From JAHCHG01 sp965214585 (lineage in GTDB: Bacteria; Acidobacteriota; Blastocatellia; Pyrinomonadales; Pyrinomonadaceae): 64,000 nt of DNA. The number at the start of each line of letters is the position of its first letter. The first letter of the stretch is position 1. Positions 22,805 through 31,913 of the stretch are shown one piece after another. Made by a program: the position numbers and the translations under genes. The notes beneath the pieces are model-generated. The model was not told where the DNA came from. It did not search any database and worked only from the letters and a program-made list of their open reading frames with translations. The stretch lies in contig OZ243957.1 in assembly GCA_965214585.1 (NCBI GenBank), positions 3,162,001 through 3,226,000 on the forward strand, written 5' to 3'.

Positions 22805-25630
22805 ATGGCTAATCAAATCAAATCAAACAAAACAGGAAAACGATTTACGCGTCAAGGCAGGCGCAAACCCGTCGGCAGATCGAAGCATTTTCGCCAACCG
22901 CCGCCGAGTTTGTTCAGAAGGATTCTGCGTCTGATCTTTAATCCGATTTCGTTTTTGCTGATGCTGTTCGTGCTTCTCGGCGTGTTTCTGACTTTGACTT
23001 ATTACTGGTTCGAGTATTCCGAGCGCATAGACATACTGCTGCGCGGCGAGGTTTTCACGAACACGGCGGGAATTTATTCTGCGCCGAAAACTTTGAAAAA
23101 GGGCGAGAAAATCACTCTCGAAGAACTGACGCAGTATCTCGAAAGTGCCGGTTACGTCGGCAAAAATCAGCAGGCGGACGAATCGCGCAGTCGTTTTGAA
23201 GCAGATGAAAATACTCTGAAAATCGAGCCGGGCAAAACTGCTCTGATTGACGGCGAGATCGTTTTCCCGTCGCTTCTCGTTAAATTTGACGAAAAAAATA
23301 AAACGGTTGCTTCGATCACGGATGAGAACGAAGGCGAAGAAGTAAAACAAACAAAATTAGAACCGCGAATTTTGAGTGCGATTGCCGCCGAAGGCGACGG
23401 AAAGCGTTTTGTCGTAAAATTCGACGATTTGCCGGAAGATTTGATCAAAGCGATTACCGTCACCGAAGACCGCGCTTTTTTCGAGCATTACGGAGTGAAT
23501 TTTCGCGGCATCGGACGCGCTTTGTGGCGTAGATACGAAGGCGCGGACGATTCACCGCTTGCCAATCAAGGCGGTTCGAGCATTACGCAGCAGCTTGTCA
23601 AAAACCTTCTGCTGTCTTCGGATAAAACCTTGGAACGCAAAATAAAAGAAGCGTATATGTCCGTGATTTTGGAAACGCGCCTGACGAAAAAAGAGATTTT
23701 TACGCTTTACGTCAATCAGATTTATCTGGGACAGCAGACGGGAAGAGCGATTTACGGAGTCGGCGCGGCTTCGGAAGCGTATTTCGGCAAAGATGTTTCC
23801 GCTTTGAGTTTGGCGGAATCGGCGTTTCTGGCGGGAATTATACGCAGTCCGAATCGTTATAACCCTTATAAAAGGCTGGAAAAAGTAACCGAACGGCGCA
23901 ATCAGATTCTCGATTCGATGCTGGAAACGAACAATATTTCGCCAAAGCAGGCGAAGGAAGCAAAAGAATCCGAACTAAAACTGCATAAAGTTTCCAGCCG
24001 CGAAGATTTGTTCGGTCTGCCGTATTTTACGCAATACGCCGTCGAGCAGCTGCCGAATATTTCAAACGACCCGGAAGTTTTACAGCATTCGCGCGTTTAC
24101 ACGACGATTGACCCCGATTTGCAAAAAGCCGCTTACGAAATTGTCAACAAAAGGCTTGAAAGATTGGAAAAATACTTTAAGAAAAAACCGAAGGGAAGTT
24201 TGCAGGCGGCTCTGGTGGCGATCAAACCGAAAACGGGCGAGATCGTCGCAATGGTCGGCGGGCGCGATTATCTGGAAACTCAGTTTAACCGCGCAACCGA
24301 CGCGCAAAGACAACCCGGCTCGGTTTTCAAGCCCTTCGTTTACGCAACGGCGATAAATTCGGCGTATGATGCAAATTCGAGAATTTTCACCACCGCGACG
24401 ATTCTGCGCGATGAGAAAAAGGTTTTCACGTTCGGCAATGATACATATTCGCCGAATAATTACGGCGATTCGTTCAGCAACGCCGATATAACTTTGCGCG
24501 ACGCGCTCGTTAAAAGTAAAAACACGATCACCGTCGGTCTGGGAATGGATCTGAACATCGGGCGCGTGATGAATCTGGCGCACAAAGCCGGTTTGCCCAA
24601 AGTGGAAAAAGCGTATCCTTCGATGGCTCTCGGAACGAGCGAAGCCACGCCTCTGCAAATGGCGACTGCTTACACGGTTTTTGCCAATCTCGGCGATAAA
24701 ACAGCACCGATGCCGATCAGCCGGATCACGGACGGAAACGGTCAGACGATAACAGAGCCGAAAGCCGAAAAAACAAATATTTTACGCCCCGATGTCGCAT
24801 ATATTATGAACGATATGTTGAAGGACGTGATAAATCGCGGCACGGCTTACGAAGCGAAAGCGTGGGGTTTTAAGAACGTCGAAGGAAAACGCGGATATGC
24901 GGGCAAAACGGGAACTTCCAAAGACGGCTGGTTCGCCGGATATACGCCGGAAATCGTCTGCGTCGTGTATGTCGGTTTTGATGACAATTCGGATTTGGGA
25001 ATGAAGGGATCGGATTCGGCTATGCCGATCTGGGCGGAATTTATGCGCGAGGCTCTGCGGCAAAATCCCGAATGGAACGGCGATTGGCAGATGCCGCCGC
25101 TAATTCAAAAAGCCGAAATTGATATTCGCACCGGAAGTCTGATAGACGAACCGGATGCCGCCAAAATTGTTTCGACGGAAACGACTGAAATCGAGCAGAA
25201 CGAATCGGAAAATTTCCCGAAACCTCACAACGATTTAGCTCCGGTCAGCCCGAATATATACGTTACCCAAGTGCCGCAGGAATTCAGGCGGATGGAACTT
25301 TTCGTCAGCGGAACAGTTCCGAACAAGGCTCTGATTCCGATTGACGAAAATTTAACAGAAGACACCGAACCTCAGCCGAATCCGACGGCAACACCGTTCA
25401 CCACTTGGCAGGAATCGGAAAACGCGACGGGCGGCAAGCGTCCGCAATCTTCTCCGTCTTTGGACAAAGATATTCCCAAGGCGGACGTGCAGAGAAATAT
25501 AACTTTGATGATCTGCGAATTTACAAAAATGAAGGCAACGGCAAATTGTCCGAATAAACTGCCCAAAACTTTTAAAGAAGGCGAAGAACCGAAACAATTC
25601 TGCTCTTTCCACATTTATCCGAGACAGTAG
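22805..25630 (+). CDS. Class A penicillin-binding protein (PBP1A-type)
   Basis: A 941-residue bifunctional enzyme. A basic N-terminus is followed by one transmembrane helix (about 45-68). A region like the UB2H/PBP1b regulatory segment (about 75-170) precedes the GT51 glycosyltransferase domain, which has TEDRAFFEHYGVNFRGI (catalytic Glu near 222) and GGSSITQQLVKNLLL. The transpeptidase domain has SVFK (Ser near 505), SKNT and KTGTS (near 700). The C-terminus is a Pro/Thr/Glu-rich tail (about 780-920) ending with cysteines in MICEFTKMKATANCP and FCSFH. It polymerises and cross-links peptidoglycan at the periplasmic face. Confidence 0.95.
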   Translation: MANQIKSNKTGKRFTRQGRRKPVGRSKHFRQPPPSLFRRILRLIFNPISFLLMLFVLLGVFLTLTYYWFEYSERIDILLRGEVFTNTAGIYSAPKTLKKGEKITLEELTQYLESAGYVGKNQQADESRSRFEADENTLKIEPGKTALIDGEIVFPSLLVKFDEKNKTVASITDENEGEEVKQTKLEPRILSAIAAEGDGKRFVVKFDDLPEDLIKAITVTEDRAFFEHYGVNFRGIGRALWRRYEGADDSPLANQGGSSITQQLVKNLLLSSDKTLERKIKEAYMSVILETRLTKKEIFTLYVNQIYLGQQTGRAIYGVGAASEAYFGKDVSALSLAESAFLAGIIRSPNRYNPYKRLEKVTERRNQILDSMLETNNISPKQAKEAKESELKLHKVSSREDLFGLPYFTQYAVEQLPNISNDPEVLQHSRVYTTIDPDLQKAAYEIVNKRLERLEKYFKKKPKGSLQAALVAIKPKTGEIVAMVGGRDYLETQFNRATDAQRQPGSVFKPFVYATAINSAYDANSRIFTTATILRDEKKVFTFGNDTYSPNNYGDSFSNADITLRDALVKSKNTITVGLGMDLNIGRVMNLAHKAGLPKVEKAYPSMALGTSEATPLQMATAYTVFANLGDKTAPMPISRITDGNGQTITEPKAEKTNILRPDVAYIMNDMLKDVINRGTAYEAKAWGFKNVEGKRGYAGKTGTSKDGWFAGYTPEIVCVVYVGFDDNSDLGMKGSDSAMPIWAEFMREALRQNPEWNGDWQMPPLIQKAEIDIRTGSLIDEPDAAKIVSTETTEIEQNESENFPKPHNDLAPVSPNIYVTQVPQEFRRMELFVSGTVPNKALIPIDENLTEDTEPQPNPTATPFTTWQESENATGGKRPQSSPSLDKDIPKADVQRNITLMICEFTKMKATANCPNKLPKTFKEGEEPKQFCSFHIYPRQ

Positions 25631-25674
25631 AAAAGGCAGCAGTTTATAAAGACCGAAATTTCTTAATATTTACG

Positions 25675-25746
25675 GTAAGAGTAACGCCTTCAGGCGTGAA
25701 CGCCACGCTTCGCTGGCATTTTCACGCCTGAAGGCGTTACTCTTAC
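25675..25746. terminator. Perfect palindrome between convergent genes (bidirectional terminator or repeat)
   Basis: GTAAGAGTAACGCCTTCAGG (start of the arm 25675-25700) is mirrored perfectly over 26 bases by 25721-25746. A small inner GCCA/TGGC hairpin lies in the loop. It lies between the class A PBP and FG-GAP genes, which converge here. There is no long T tract, so it may be a palindromic repeat rather than a classical intrinsic terminator. Confidence 0.6.
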
Positions 25747-25757
25747 TCGCTCTAAGT

Positions 25758-28700
25758 TTATTGTCTCGGATAAATTGAAGTGATTGGAATGTCTTCCGGT
25801 TCGCCCCATTTTACAGCACGAAACTGCCGGGTAGAACTTTCGATCACATACCAGACACCGTTTGACTGGCGAAAAACGCCAATGTCAGTCGTGCCGTCGC
25901 CGTCGTAATCGCCCTGTTGGGGAATATCGTCGGCTAATCCGAAATTTTCGACGCGGAAAGAGTTGGTTTTACTTTGCAAAATATACCAGACACCTTTACG
26001 GTAAACGGCTAAATCCGAATTTCCGTCGCCGTCGTAATCTCCCGGAACGGGAACATCGGCGGCAATTCCGAATTGCTGAAATCTGGCGGAATTATTTGAA
26101 CTTTGCAGAATGATCCACGTTCCCTGACGATAAACGGCAATGTCCGCACGCCCGTCGCCGTCGTAATCCGCCGCTACCGGAATATCGGAACTGCTGCCGA
26201 ATTTGACCGCATAAGATTGGGCGGGAGATAAATTGCGCGTAATATACCAAACGCCGTTTGACGGGCGGAATACGGCAATATCGGTTCTTCCGTCGCCGTC
26301 AAAATCATTTGCCGCCGGTATGTCGCCGTTTGTTCCGAATTTCACGGTAAGTATGCGGTTAAACGAACTGCGAAGAATATACCAGACACCGTTTGACGGG
26401 CGGAAAACCGCGAAATCGGTTACGCCGTCGCCGTCATAATCGCCCGGCGTAGGAATATCACCGGCGTTTGCAAACTGTTCGGTTTTGAACACCAAACCAT
26501 CGCTGCCGCGCACATAAAAGGTTCGATTCGATGGACGATAAACCGCGAAATCCGTTTTTCCGTCGCCCGTGTAATCGGTTTTGGTTACGGCTTCGCGGCA
26601 GGAATTTGTCAGAATTGAAAAGTTATTTCCGCCGCGATTAACCGTTGTAACGTCGCTTCGACCATCTCTGTTGAAATCTCCGACGGCGAGTTCTTCGGGT
26701 AAAATTCCGGTCAGAAATGTTCCGCTTTCATTAAATCTGCCGCTGCCGACATTTAATAAAATCGTCGCCGAATTTGTTGATCTGCTGTTGACGATCAAAT
26801 CGAGCCTTCGATCACCGTTAAAATCAGCGGTTGCTATTGTGCTGACAGTTGATCCGACTGTATAATCGGCGGATTTCTGAAATGTTCCGTTTCCGTTTCC
26901 GAAAGCTACCGTAAGATTGCTCGTGTTGTTGAAATTTCCCGAAGATGCAACGGCAATATCAGTCGTCGAATCCGCGTTAAAATCGCCCGTGGTAAGCGAA
27001 ACGGGATTAATGCCGATAATAAGCGGATCGGAGGCTTGGCTGAAAGTTCCATTGCCGTTTCCGAGCAGCGTATAAATCGCGCCCGTATTGTTAAGATTGT
27101 TTCCCGCAACGAGCAGATCGAGTTTTCCGTCCCGGTTAAAATCTCCTTTTTCGATAGACGGACTGTTTACGGGAGAGGCAAAGGTGACGACCGTGCTGAA
27201 ATTGGCGTTCGCCCCGCCGATTATAAGCGTGAGCGAATTATTATTTGCCGAAGCAGCAACGATGTCCCTGATTCCGTCGCCGGTAAAATCTCCCGAAACA
27301 ATATCTTTGGCGTTAAATCCGAGATTGACCGTCGCCGTTGGAGGCGGCGAATTAAAAAGTTTTGAAGCATTGCCCGTGTTAATAAAAATTGACAGGATGC
27401 CGGAAGTGTTTGCCGCAACCAGATCGGGGCGCGAATCACCGCTGATGTCTTCGGCTAAAAGAGCCGATATTGTCGCCGTTGCCGCAACGTCCTGAGTCGC
27501 GCTGACTCCGCCTCTGCCGTTTCCGAAAGATAATTTGATGACGTTGTTTGATCCGATATTGTTGTTTGTCTGCGTGGCTGTCGCCGTGTCGAGATTACCG
27601 TCGCCGTTAAAATCCGCAACCGCAATTTGGCTGGGAGAAAAAACAGTCGGAAACGACGGCGCACCGAAACTGCCGCTCGGTTTATTTAATAAAATGGTGA
27701 CATCTCTTGAATTGCTGTTCGCGGTGGCAATGTCAATTCGTCCGTCGCGGTTAAAGTCGGCATCGGCTATCGAAATCGGCAGCGAGCCGGTTGGAGCAGC
27801 CAAAAAATTATTATTATCAAAAGTCGTAGTGCCGTTGCCCGGAACTAAAACCAGAGCGTTTGTTCCGTCGCCGAAACTGGAAGCTACGCCAAAGGCAATA
27901 TCTAAATTTGCGTCGCCTGTATATTGTCCGATGGAAATCGTGCGCGGGCGGAAATTAAAATCCGTAAAGGTGGTCGTCGCTCCGGTGGAAAAAGTTCCGC
28001 TGCCGTTGTTGAGAAATACCGTAAAACTGTTATTGCTTTCATTTGCCGCGACAATATCGGGAAATCCGTCATTGTTTATGTCGCCGACATCCGCCACCGG
28101 CGAGGAAAATGAAGATTGATTTGAACTAAGATTAAAACTCGTTGCTAATTGGAAATTCCCGTTGCCGCTGCCGAAAATTATAGAGCCTGTCGAATTATTA
28201 TTAAGCGACAAAATGTCCAGTCTGCCGTCCCGGTTAAAGTCCGCCAACTTTATATCGCGCGGCGTGGACGAAACGGGTGCGCTTTCGGAAAAGGTAAAAT
28301 TGGCGTTGCCGTTGTTGAGAAACAGAGTCGCCGCACCGAGATTGTTTGACGAAGATGCAACAACCAGATCAATTGCGCCGTCGCTGTTAAAATCTCCTGC
28401 TCTGATCGCCGTCGAAGAACCGGGCGAACTAAAGGTTGACTGAAGCGCGAAAACGCCGTTTCCTCTGCCAAGATAAACGCTGATCTGCGAAGGTCCGCTG
28501 GAACTGCTCGAACCCGTGCCGGCGGCAGCCAAATCAAGTAAACCGTCGCCGTTAAAATCCGCAAGCGTAATCGCCGTTACGGTAGTATTAAAAAATACGG
28601 TTGAAAATGTCGAAAAATTGCCGCGCCCGTCATTCAGCAAAACGGCGGCGAAATTCGGAGTGCTGAAAGAACTGCTGACGAGCGTAACCAGATCGGGCGC

Positions 28701-28892
28701 GTTGTCTTCGTTCAAATCTCCGGCGACAATTTGTCTGGGAATGTTGGAAACCGAAACGGAAGAACCGGAATTAAAATTAACCGTTGTGCAGACACCGACG
28801 GCAAAAACCGAATTTATCGAACCGAGAAAAAGTGTCAAACACAAAATGACAAACAAACTTCTGCGACATAAAAATTCATAAAACTTTTTCAT
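25758..28892 (-). CDS. FG-GAP/VCBS-repeat secreted protein
   Basis: A 1044-residue protein with a Sec signal peptide (about 1-31, ending NSVFA). Almost the whole mature chain is FG-GAP/VCBS repeats: units such as DFNGDGLLDLAAA, DFNRDGRLDIL and DFTGDGIRDIV recur about every 45-60 residues to about 770. The last 260 residues are tighter repeats of the type DYDGDGxTDxAVFRPSNGVWYI (five to six copies). The Asp-rich loops match calcium-binding turns of beta-propeller blades. It is presumably exported or cell-surface, with adhesive or structural roles known for such proteins. A good promoter lies 180-210 bases upstream. Confidence 0.88.
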   Translation of the reverse strand: MKKFYEFLCRRSLFVILCLTLFLGSINSVFAVGVCTTVNFNSGSSVSVSNIPRQIVAGDLNEDNAPDLVTLVSSSFSTPNFAAVLLNDGRGNFSTFSTVFFNTTVTAITLADFNGDGLLDLAAAGTGSSSSSGPSQISVYLGRGNGVFALQSTFSSPGSSTAIRAGDFNSDGAIDLVVASSSNNLGAATLFLNNGNANFTFSESAPVSSTPRDIKLADFNRDGRLDILSLNNNSTGSIIFGSGNGNFQLATSFNLSSNQSSFSSPVADVGDINNDGFPDIVAANESNNSFTVFLNNGSGTFSTGATTTFTDFNFRPRTISIGQYTGDANLDIAFGVASSFGDGTNALVLVPGNGTTTFDNNNFLAAPTGSLPISIADADFNRDGRIDIATANSNSRDVTILLNKPSGSFGAPSFPTVFSPSQIAVADFNGDGNLDTATATQTNNNIGSNNVIKLSFGNGRGGVSATQDVAATATISALLAEDISGDSRPDLVAANTSGILSIFINTGNASKLFNSPPPTATVNLGFNAKDIVSGDFTGDGIRDIVAASANNNSLTLIIGGANANFSTVVTFASPVNSPSIEKGDFNRDGKLDLLVAGNNLNNTGAIYTLLGNGNGTFSQASDPLIIGINPVSLTTGDFNADSTTDIAVASSGNFNNTSNLTVAFGNGNGTFQKSADYTVGSTVSTIATADFNGDRRLDLIVNSRSTNSATILLNVGSGRFNESGTFLTGILPEELAVGDFNRDGRSDVTTVNRGGNNFSILTNSCREAVTKTDYTGDGKTDFAVYRPSNRTFYVRGSDGLVFKTEQFANAGDIPTPGDYDGDGVTDFAVFRPSNGVWYILRSSFNRILTVKFGTNGDIPAANDFDGDGRTDIAVFRPSNGVWYITRNLSPAQSYAVKFGSSSDIPVAADYDGDGRADIAVYRQGTWIILQSSNNSARFQQFGIAADVPVPGDYDGDGNSDLAVYRKGVWYILQSKTNSFRVENFGLADDIPQQGDYDGDGTTDIGVFRQSNGVWYVIESSTRQFRAVKWGEPEDIPITSIYPRQ

Positions 28893-29071
28893 ATATTCAC
28901 CTTTAAAATTTTCTTATTTTTAATCGTCGGAATCTGATATATCGAATCTTTTAGGACAGACTAAATTTCGCAAACCACAAAATTTTCCCCTTTTCTCAAA
29001 AATGTGCGAAACAGCGTCTGCGAGTTTCTTATTTCTCACCGGATATTCTGAGTAAATTTATTAGCGGGATC

Positions 29072-29100
29072 ATTATATAAAAATTCAATTTATACGGCAA
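29072..29100 (-). promoter_or_regulatory. Putative sigma-70-type promoter for the FG-GAP gene
   Basis: On the minus strand TTGCCG (29100-29095), a 17-base spacer, then a perfect TATAAT (29077-29072). It points toward 28892 with an inferred leader of about 170 bases. A hairpin (GGCAGCCGAC facing TCGGTTGCC, about 29097-29132) overlaps the -35 side. Confidence 0.5.
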
Positions 29101-29159
29101 CCGATTTTTTACAACCTGAAGTCGGCTGCCGCATAAATTGAATTGTTTGTCAGCAGATT

Positions 29160-29275
29160 CGTCTTCCTTAAACTCGCCTTTAACTGCGCTGTCAATCGCG
29201 TTCGAGATGTTCGCCGGATCGGGCGCATACATTATAGCTTGCGGTGCAAATCTTCGGCAAGCGGACGCTTGATGC
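29160..29275 (-). pseudogene. Fragment of the toxin-array conserved module (frameshifted)
   Basis: On the minus strand this encodes IKRPLAEDLHRKL then, after a two-base insertion and stop, MYAPDPANISNAIDSA and KGEFKED. These match residues about 264-300 of the full-length toxin at 32996-34792. Homology ends abruptly after FKED, at the same place where other cassettes diverge or join. No toxin domain follows. A short open frame continues to 29029 but resembles nothing. It is the distal, decayed end of the array. Confidence 0.7.
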
Positions 29276-29309
29276 TTTCAGTTTTTCCACATCTTTGCTT
29301 ATCGAAGCA

Positions 29310-29495
29310 TTATTCAGCATCTTCCGACATTACTATATTTACTTTTCCCGTATCATCAACGGCGAATGGCGACGAGTATTTGTCTGGATTTGTAATTAAA
29401 GTTTTTTGCTCGTCGGGAATTGAATTTCTTTTTTCCACATCCTTTTTTAATTTCTCTAAAATTTCTAAATCTTCTGTGGTTAAATTGTTATTCAT
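29310..29495 (-). CDS. Small acidic array protein 5 (divergent family member)
   Basis: A 61-residue protein: the helical N-terminus LTTEDLEILEKLKKD is followed by NPDKYSSPFAVDDTGKVN, a diverged form of the family motif NPEKYSFPIGMDDEGN. A GAGGAAG Shine-Dalgarno precedes the start. It is the last small gene of the array, following small protein 4 by 32 bases. The putative role is immunity to an ART toxin, inferred from position and family; it may be decaying. Confidence 0.6.
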   Translation of the reverse strand: MNNNLTTEDLEILEKLKKDVEKRNSIPDEQKTLITNPDKYSSPFAVDDTGKVNIVMSEDAE

Positions 29496-29527
29496 TATTT
29501 AATCTTCCTCAAAAAAAAATAATTTAC

Positions 29528-29725
29528 TTACTCAAAATTATCGTCATTATTATCTTCAACGACATTTAAATTTCCTTCATCGTTCATTCCTATCGGGAAA
29601 CTGTATTTTTCGGGATTTGAAACTGGTATTTTTTCACCATCAGGCACATTATCAATCTTCTTACTAAATTCTCTTAGATTTTTTAATGTTTCTTTTTCTT
29701 CTTCGGTTAATTTGTATTCGCTCAT
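29528..29725 (-). CDS. Small acidic array protein 4, putative ART immunity
   Basis: A 65-residue acidic protein with helix LTEEEKETLKNLREF and motif NPEKYSFPIGMNDEGNLN, ending in Asp/Asn/Glu. Its ATG overlaps the last base of the ART fragment stop (TAATG). The GGAGG Shine-Dalgarno lies inside the toxin's last codons, so translation is coupled to the tip. Five such proteins occur in this array and each follows an ART tip or another family member. Immunity function is inference. No domain is recognised. Confidence 0.68.
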   Translation of the reverse strand: MSEYKLTEEEKETLKNLREFSKKIDNVPDGEKIPVSNPEKYSFPIGMNDEGNLNVVEDNNDDNFE

Positions 29726-30057
29726 TATTTTAATCCTCCTTTAGGAATTTCAACCATAAATATTTCGCGTAATCCTGTTTGTGAATTTACGTCCACAGAT
29801 AAAACTCTAAACTGTGTATGTGGAGCGAAAAGAATCTCTTTTTCGCTTTGAAAATCTGATAATATCGAAATATCTTTTCCTGTTTCTGATTTAATTAAAA
29901 ATCTTGTATTACCCGAAAATGCCGTTGCTTCTGTTGCCGAAGAACTCGTAAAAGCCTTTTCCTTAACAACTTCGCCTTTTTTATAAATTGCCGCTTGTTC
30001 CGGTGTCAAATTTGTGCCGCGAAAAACCGTTCCCTTATAACTCGGCAATTGCCGCAA
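29725..30057 (-). CDS. Orphan ADP-ribosyltransferase tip (fragment without N-terminus)
   Basis: About 110 residues form an isolated ART domain homologous to the C-terminus of the 598-residue toxin. It has the Arg motif VFRGT, FTSSS in place of the usual STS, and the E-x-E motif in SEKEILF. Homology to the other copies begins at IAKSGLRQLPSYKGTVF, about 15 codons before the TTG used here. In-frame stop TAG (30108-30106) lies just upstream and there is no ATG. It may be silent unless recombined behind a full N-terminus. It is followed by small protein 4. Confidence 0.65.
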   Translation of the reverse strand: MRQLPSYKGTVFRGTNLTPEQAAIYKKGEVVKEKAFTSSSATEATAFSGNTRFLIKSETGKDISILSDFQSEKEILFAPHTQFRVLSVDVNSQTGLREIFMVEIPKGGLK

Positions 30058-30108
30058 ACCCGATTTGGCAATGTTAATAATGTGAATTAAATTATTTAAG
30101 TTTCCCTA

Positions 30109-30297
30109 TTATTTGGATTTTTCATCCTGTTCATTTACAGGAAATAAATTACCTTCATCGTCCATTCCTATCGGAAAATTAAACTTATCTGGATTAGAGA
30201 TATGGCTTTCACGCCCCTTATTGCTTTTCTGATCTTCCTCATAGTCTTGCCTGAGTCGTTTTAGTATTTCTTGTTCTTCATTCGTTAATTTATTCAT
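30109..30297 (-). CDS. Small acidic array protein 3, putative ART immunity
   Basis: A 62-residue protein (start at MNKLTNEEQEIL) with motif NPDKFNFPIGMDDEGNLF and a charged tail. It overlaps the end of small protein 2 by 8 bases, so the two form a tandem pair behind the 350-residue ART toxin. A second family member behind one toxin suggests duplication or a residue of an earlier tip replacement. Confidence 0.65.
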   Translation of the reverse strand: MNKLTNEEQEILKRLRQDYEEDQKSNKGRESHISNPDKFNFPIGMDDEGNLFPVNEQDEKSK

Positions 30298-30490
30298 TTG
30301 TTCCAGATTTACTGTCGTTTTCAGCTTCAACCACGTTTAGATTTCCTTCATCGTCCATTCCTATCGGAAAACTGTATTTTTCGGGGTTAAGAACAGATTC
30401 ATCATTTTTATCAAGCGTTAAACGCACGTTATCTTCCGATTTTTTCAGTTTTTCCAAAATTTCTAAATCTTCCTTTGTTAATTCAGACAT
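30290..30490 (-). CDS. Small acidic array protein 2, putative ART immunity
   Basis: A 66-residue protein (start MSELTKEDLEILEKL at 30490) with motif NPEKYSFPIGMDDEGNLN. It starts 4 bases after the stop of the ART toxin at 30495-31547, whose final codons GATGGAGGTAAA supply the Shine-Dalgarno. Net charge is strongly negative. There is no signal peptide, so it acts in the cytoplasm if it is immunity. Confidence 0.68.
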   Translation of the reverse strand: MSELTKEDLEILEKLKKSEDNVRLTLDKNDESVLNPEKYSFPIGMDDEGNLNVVEAENDSKSGTNE

Positions 30491-30494
30491 AATT

Positions 30495-31547
30495 TTATTT
30501 ACCTCCATCTGTAATTTCTCTCATATAAATTGTGCGAACATTTGTTGTTTTATCAATCTCAACATTCAAAACCTTAAATTGAGTATTCGGTTTGAATAAA
30601 ACTTCTTTTTCCTGCGGAACATTTGACAATATGGAGATTTCCTTTCCATTTACAGATTCGATTTTCATTTTTACATTTCCGTAAAACGCTGAATTCGGAT
30701 CTAATGATGTGCTGGTGAAAGCCTTCTCAGTAATAGTTTCTCCTTGTTTATATCTTGCGAGTTGTTCAGGAGAAAGCGTTGTGCCGCGAAAAACCGTTCC
30801 TTTATAACTCGGCAACTGCCGTAAACCCGATTTGGCAACCTCAATATACGGCTCAAGTCTTTTCAGTTCCGCTTTATCATCCTTTCTGAGTGCCGTGTTC
30901 AGCATCTTGTAATCGTCCGACGTATAACCTTTGATCGCCACTAAATCTTCTGTTGGTATATTTTGTAATTCCATTCTTTTTGCTTTTACCGCTTTAACTT
31001 CCCGCACATAATCATCATATCTTTGATTGGTGAAAATCTGCTTAAATTCCTGTCTTTGATTAACTAAAACTGCTTCGGCTTCCTTGACTGCCTTTTCGAC
31101 TTCTTCTTTGGCGATCTTCTCCGCCGCTTCTTTCTCAACTCCTTCTTTGATGAGTTTCTCGGCGACTTTCGTTTCAATCTCTTTTGCCGATTTCTCTAAA
31201 ATTTCTCTGCCGAGTTTCTTGATTATCGGTTTGGCAATGTCGCCTGCAATCGGTAACGCCCCGACAATGCTCGCGCCAAGTTTGATATACGCGCCGTTCT
31301 TACCTTCGATAACACCTTTGCCGTTGGCGATTATGTCCCGCACGTCCGCCGCCGGATTCAAGCCGCCGACGAACTTGCCGACCTGATCGGAATATGTGCC
31401 GTCGTCTTCTTTGAAATCTCCTTTAACTGCGCTGTCAATCGCGTTCGAGATGTTTGACGGATCGGGCGCATACATCAGCTTACGGTGCAAATCCTCGGCA
31501 AGCGGACGCTTGATGCCGTTTCTCGCCACCTGCAAGAAAAGCGACAT
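30495..31547 (-). CDS. Truncated-cassette ADP-ribosyltransferase toxin
   Basis: A 350-residue protein. From residue 8 (ARNGIKRPLAEDLHRKL) to its end it is colinear with residues 260-598 of the full-length toxin; only the first seven residues are new. A Gly-rich segment (about 60-105) carries a more hydrophobic variant, and a charged helical linker (about 110-165) follows. The ART domain has VFRGT (R254), FTSTS (STS at 279-281) and EKEVLF (E313, E315), the R-S-E set of arginine-type ADP-ribosyltransferases. There is no signal peptide. It has its own ATG but only a weak ribosome site, so it may be an orphan toxin tip. Target unknown. Confidence 0.8.
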   Translation of the reverse strand: MSLFLQVARNGIKRPLAEDLHRKLMYAPDPSNISNAIDSAVKGDFKEDDGTYSDQVGKFVGGLNPAADVRDIIANGKGVIEGKNGAYIKLGASIVGALPIAGDIAKPIIKKLGREILEKSAKEIETKVAEKLIKEGVEKEAAEKIAKEEVEKAVKEAEAVLVNQRQEFKQIFTNQRYDDYVREVKAVKAKRMELQNIPTEDLVAIKGYTSDDYKMLNTALRKDDKAELKRLEPYIEVAKSGLRQLPSYKGTVFRGTTLSPEQLARYKQGETITEKAFTSTSLDPNSAFYGNVKMKIESVNGKEISILSNVPQEKEVLFKPNTQFKVLNVEIDKTTNVRTIYMREITDGGK

Positions 31548-31598
31548 TCTTAATTGAACATCGCTTTTCCAAATGAAAAATCAAAATAATTCAGAGCT

Positions 31599-31895
31599 TT
31601 AAACTCGAATTGGTGCAGGTTCAGTATAAATGGTTTTCCAAACATAATTTCTTAAAAAATCATCTGCCTCTTTTTGACTTTCAAAATCGCTATCGGTTAA
31701 ATTCTCTAGCTTTGTGGCTGAAATTGAAGAAGTCAGTATCGCGTCAGTCAATTGTTGTTTAAATTCTTCTGCCCGACTAGGAAAATTGGGGTTATTCAGT
31801 GAATTTATAATTGATTCACGAGAAGTTGATACTCCTGCGTGAAAATGAGTTCCTAAGAAATACTCTAAAGTTGATTCTTGTTGTTTTTCTTTCAT
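31599..31895 (-). CDS. CdiI-like immunity protein for the non-ART tip
   Basis: A 98-residue protein with STLEYFLGTHFHAG near its N-terminus, a feature I associate with the CdiI_2-type contact-dependent inhibition immunity family. The rest is helical. A GGAG Shine-Dalgarno precedes the start, 18 bases after the interrupted non-ART toxin tip. It is unrelated to the small acidic proteins that follow ART tips. The partner assignment follows from position; the family name is moderately confident. Confidence 0.62.
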   Translation of the reverse strand: MKEKQQESTLEYFLGTHFHAGVSTSRESIINSLNNPNFPSRAEEFKQQLTDAILTSSISATKLENLTDSDFESQKEADDFLRNYVWKTIYTEPAPIRV

Positions 31896-31913
31896 CTTCT
31901 AAAACTCCTTTAA

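Noticed and set aside
26233..28881. Several plus-strand open frames opposite the FG-GAP gene
   Set aside because: They are antisense shadows of Asp/Gly-rich repeats; they lack ribosome sites and conserved features.
29029..29232. 67-codon open frame at the array end
   Set aside because: Only the first part matches the toxin-shared block. The rest has no similarity and includes the promoter and hairpin of the FG-GAP gene; treated as a pseudogene fragment.
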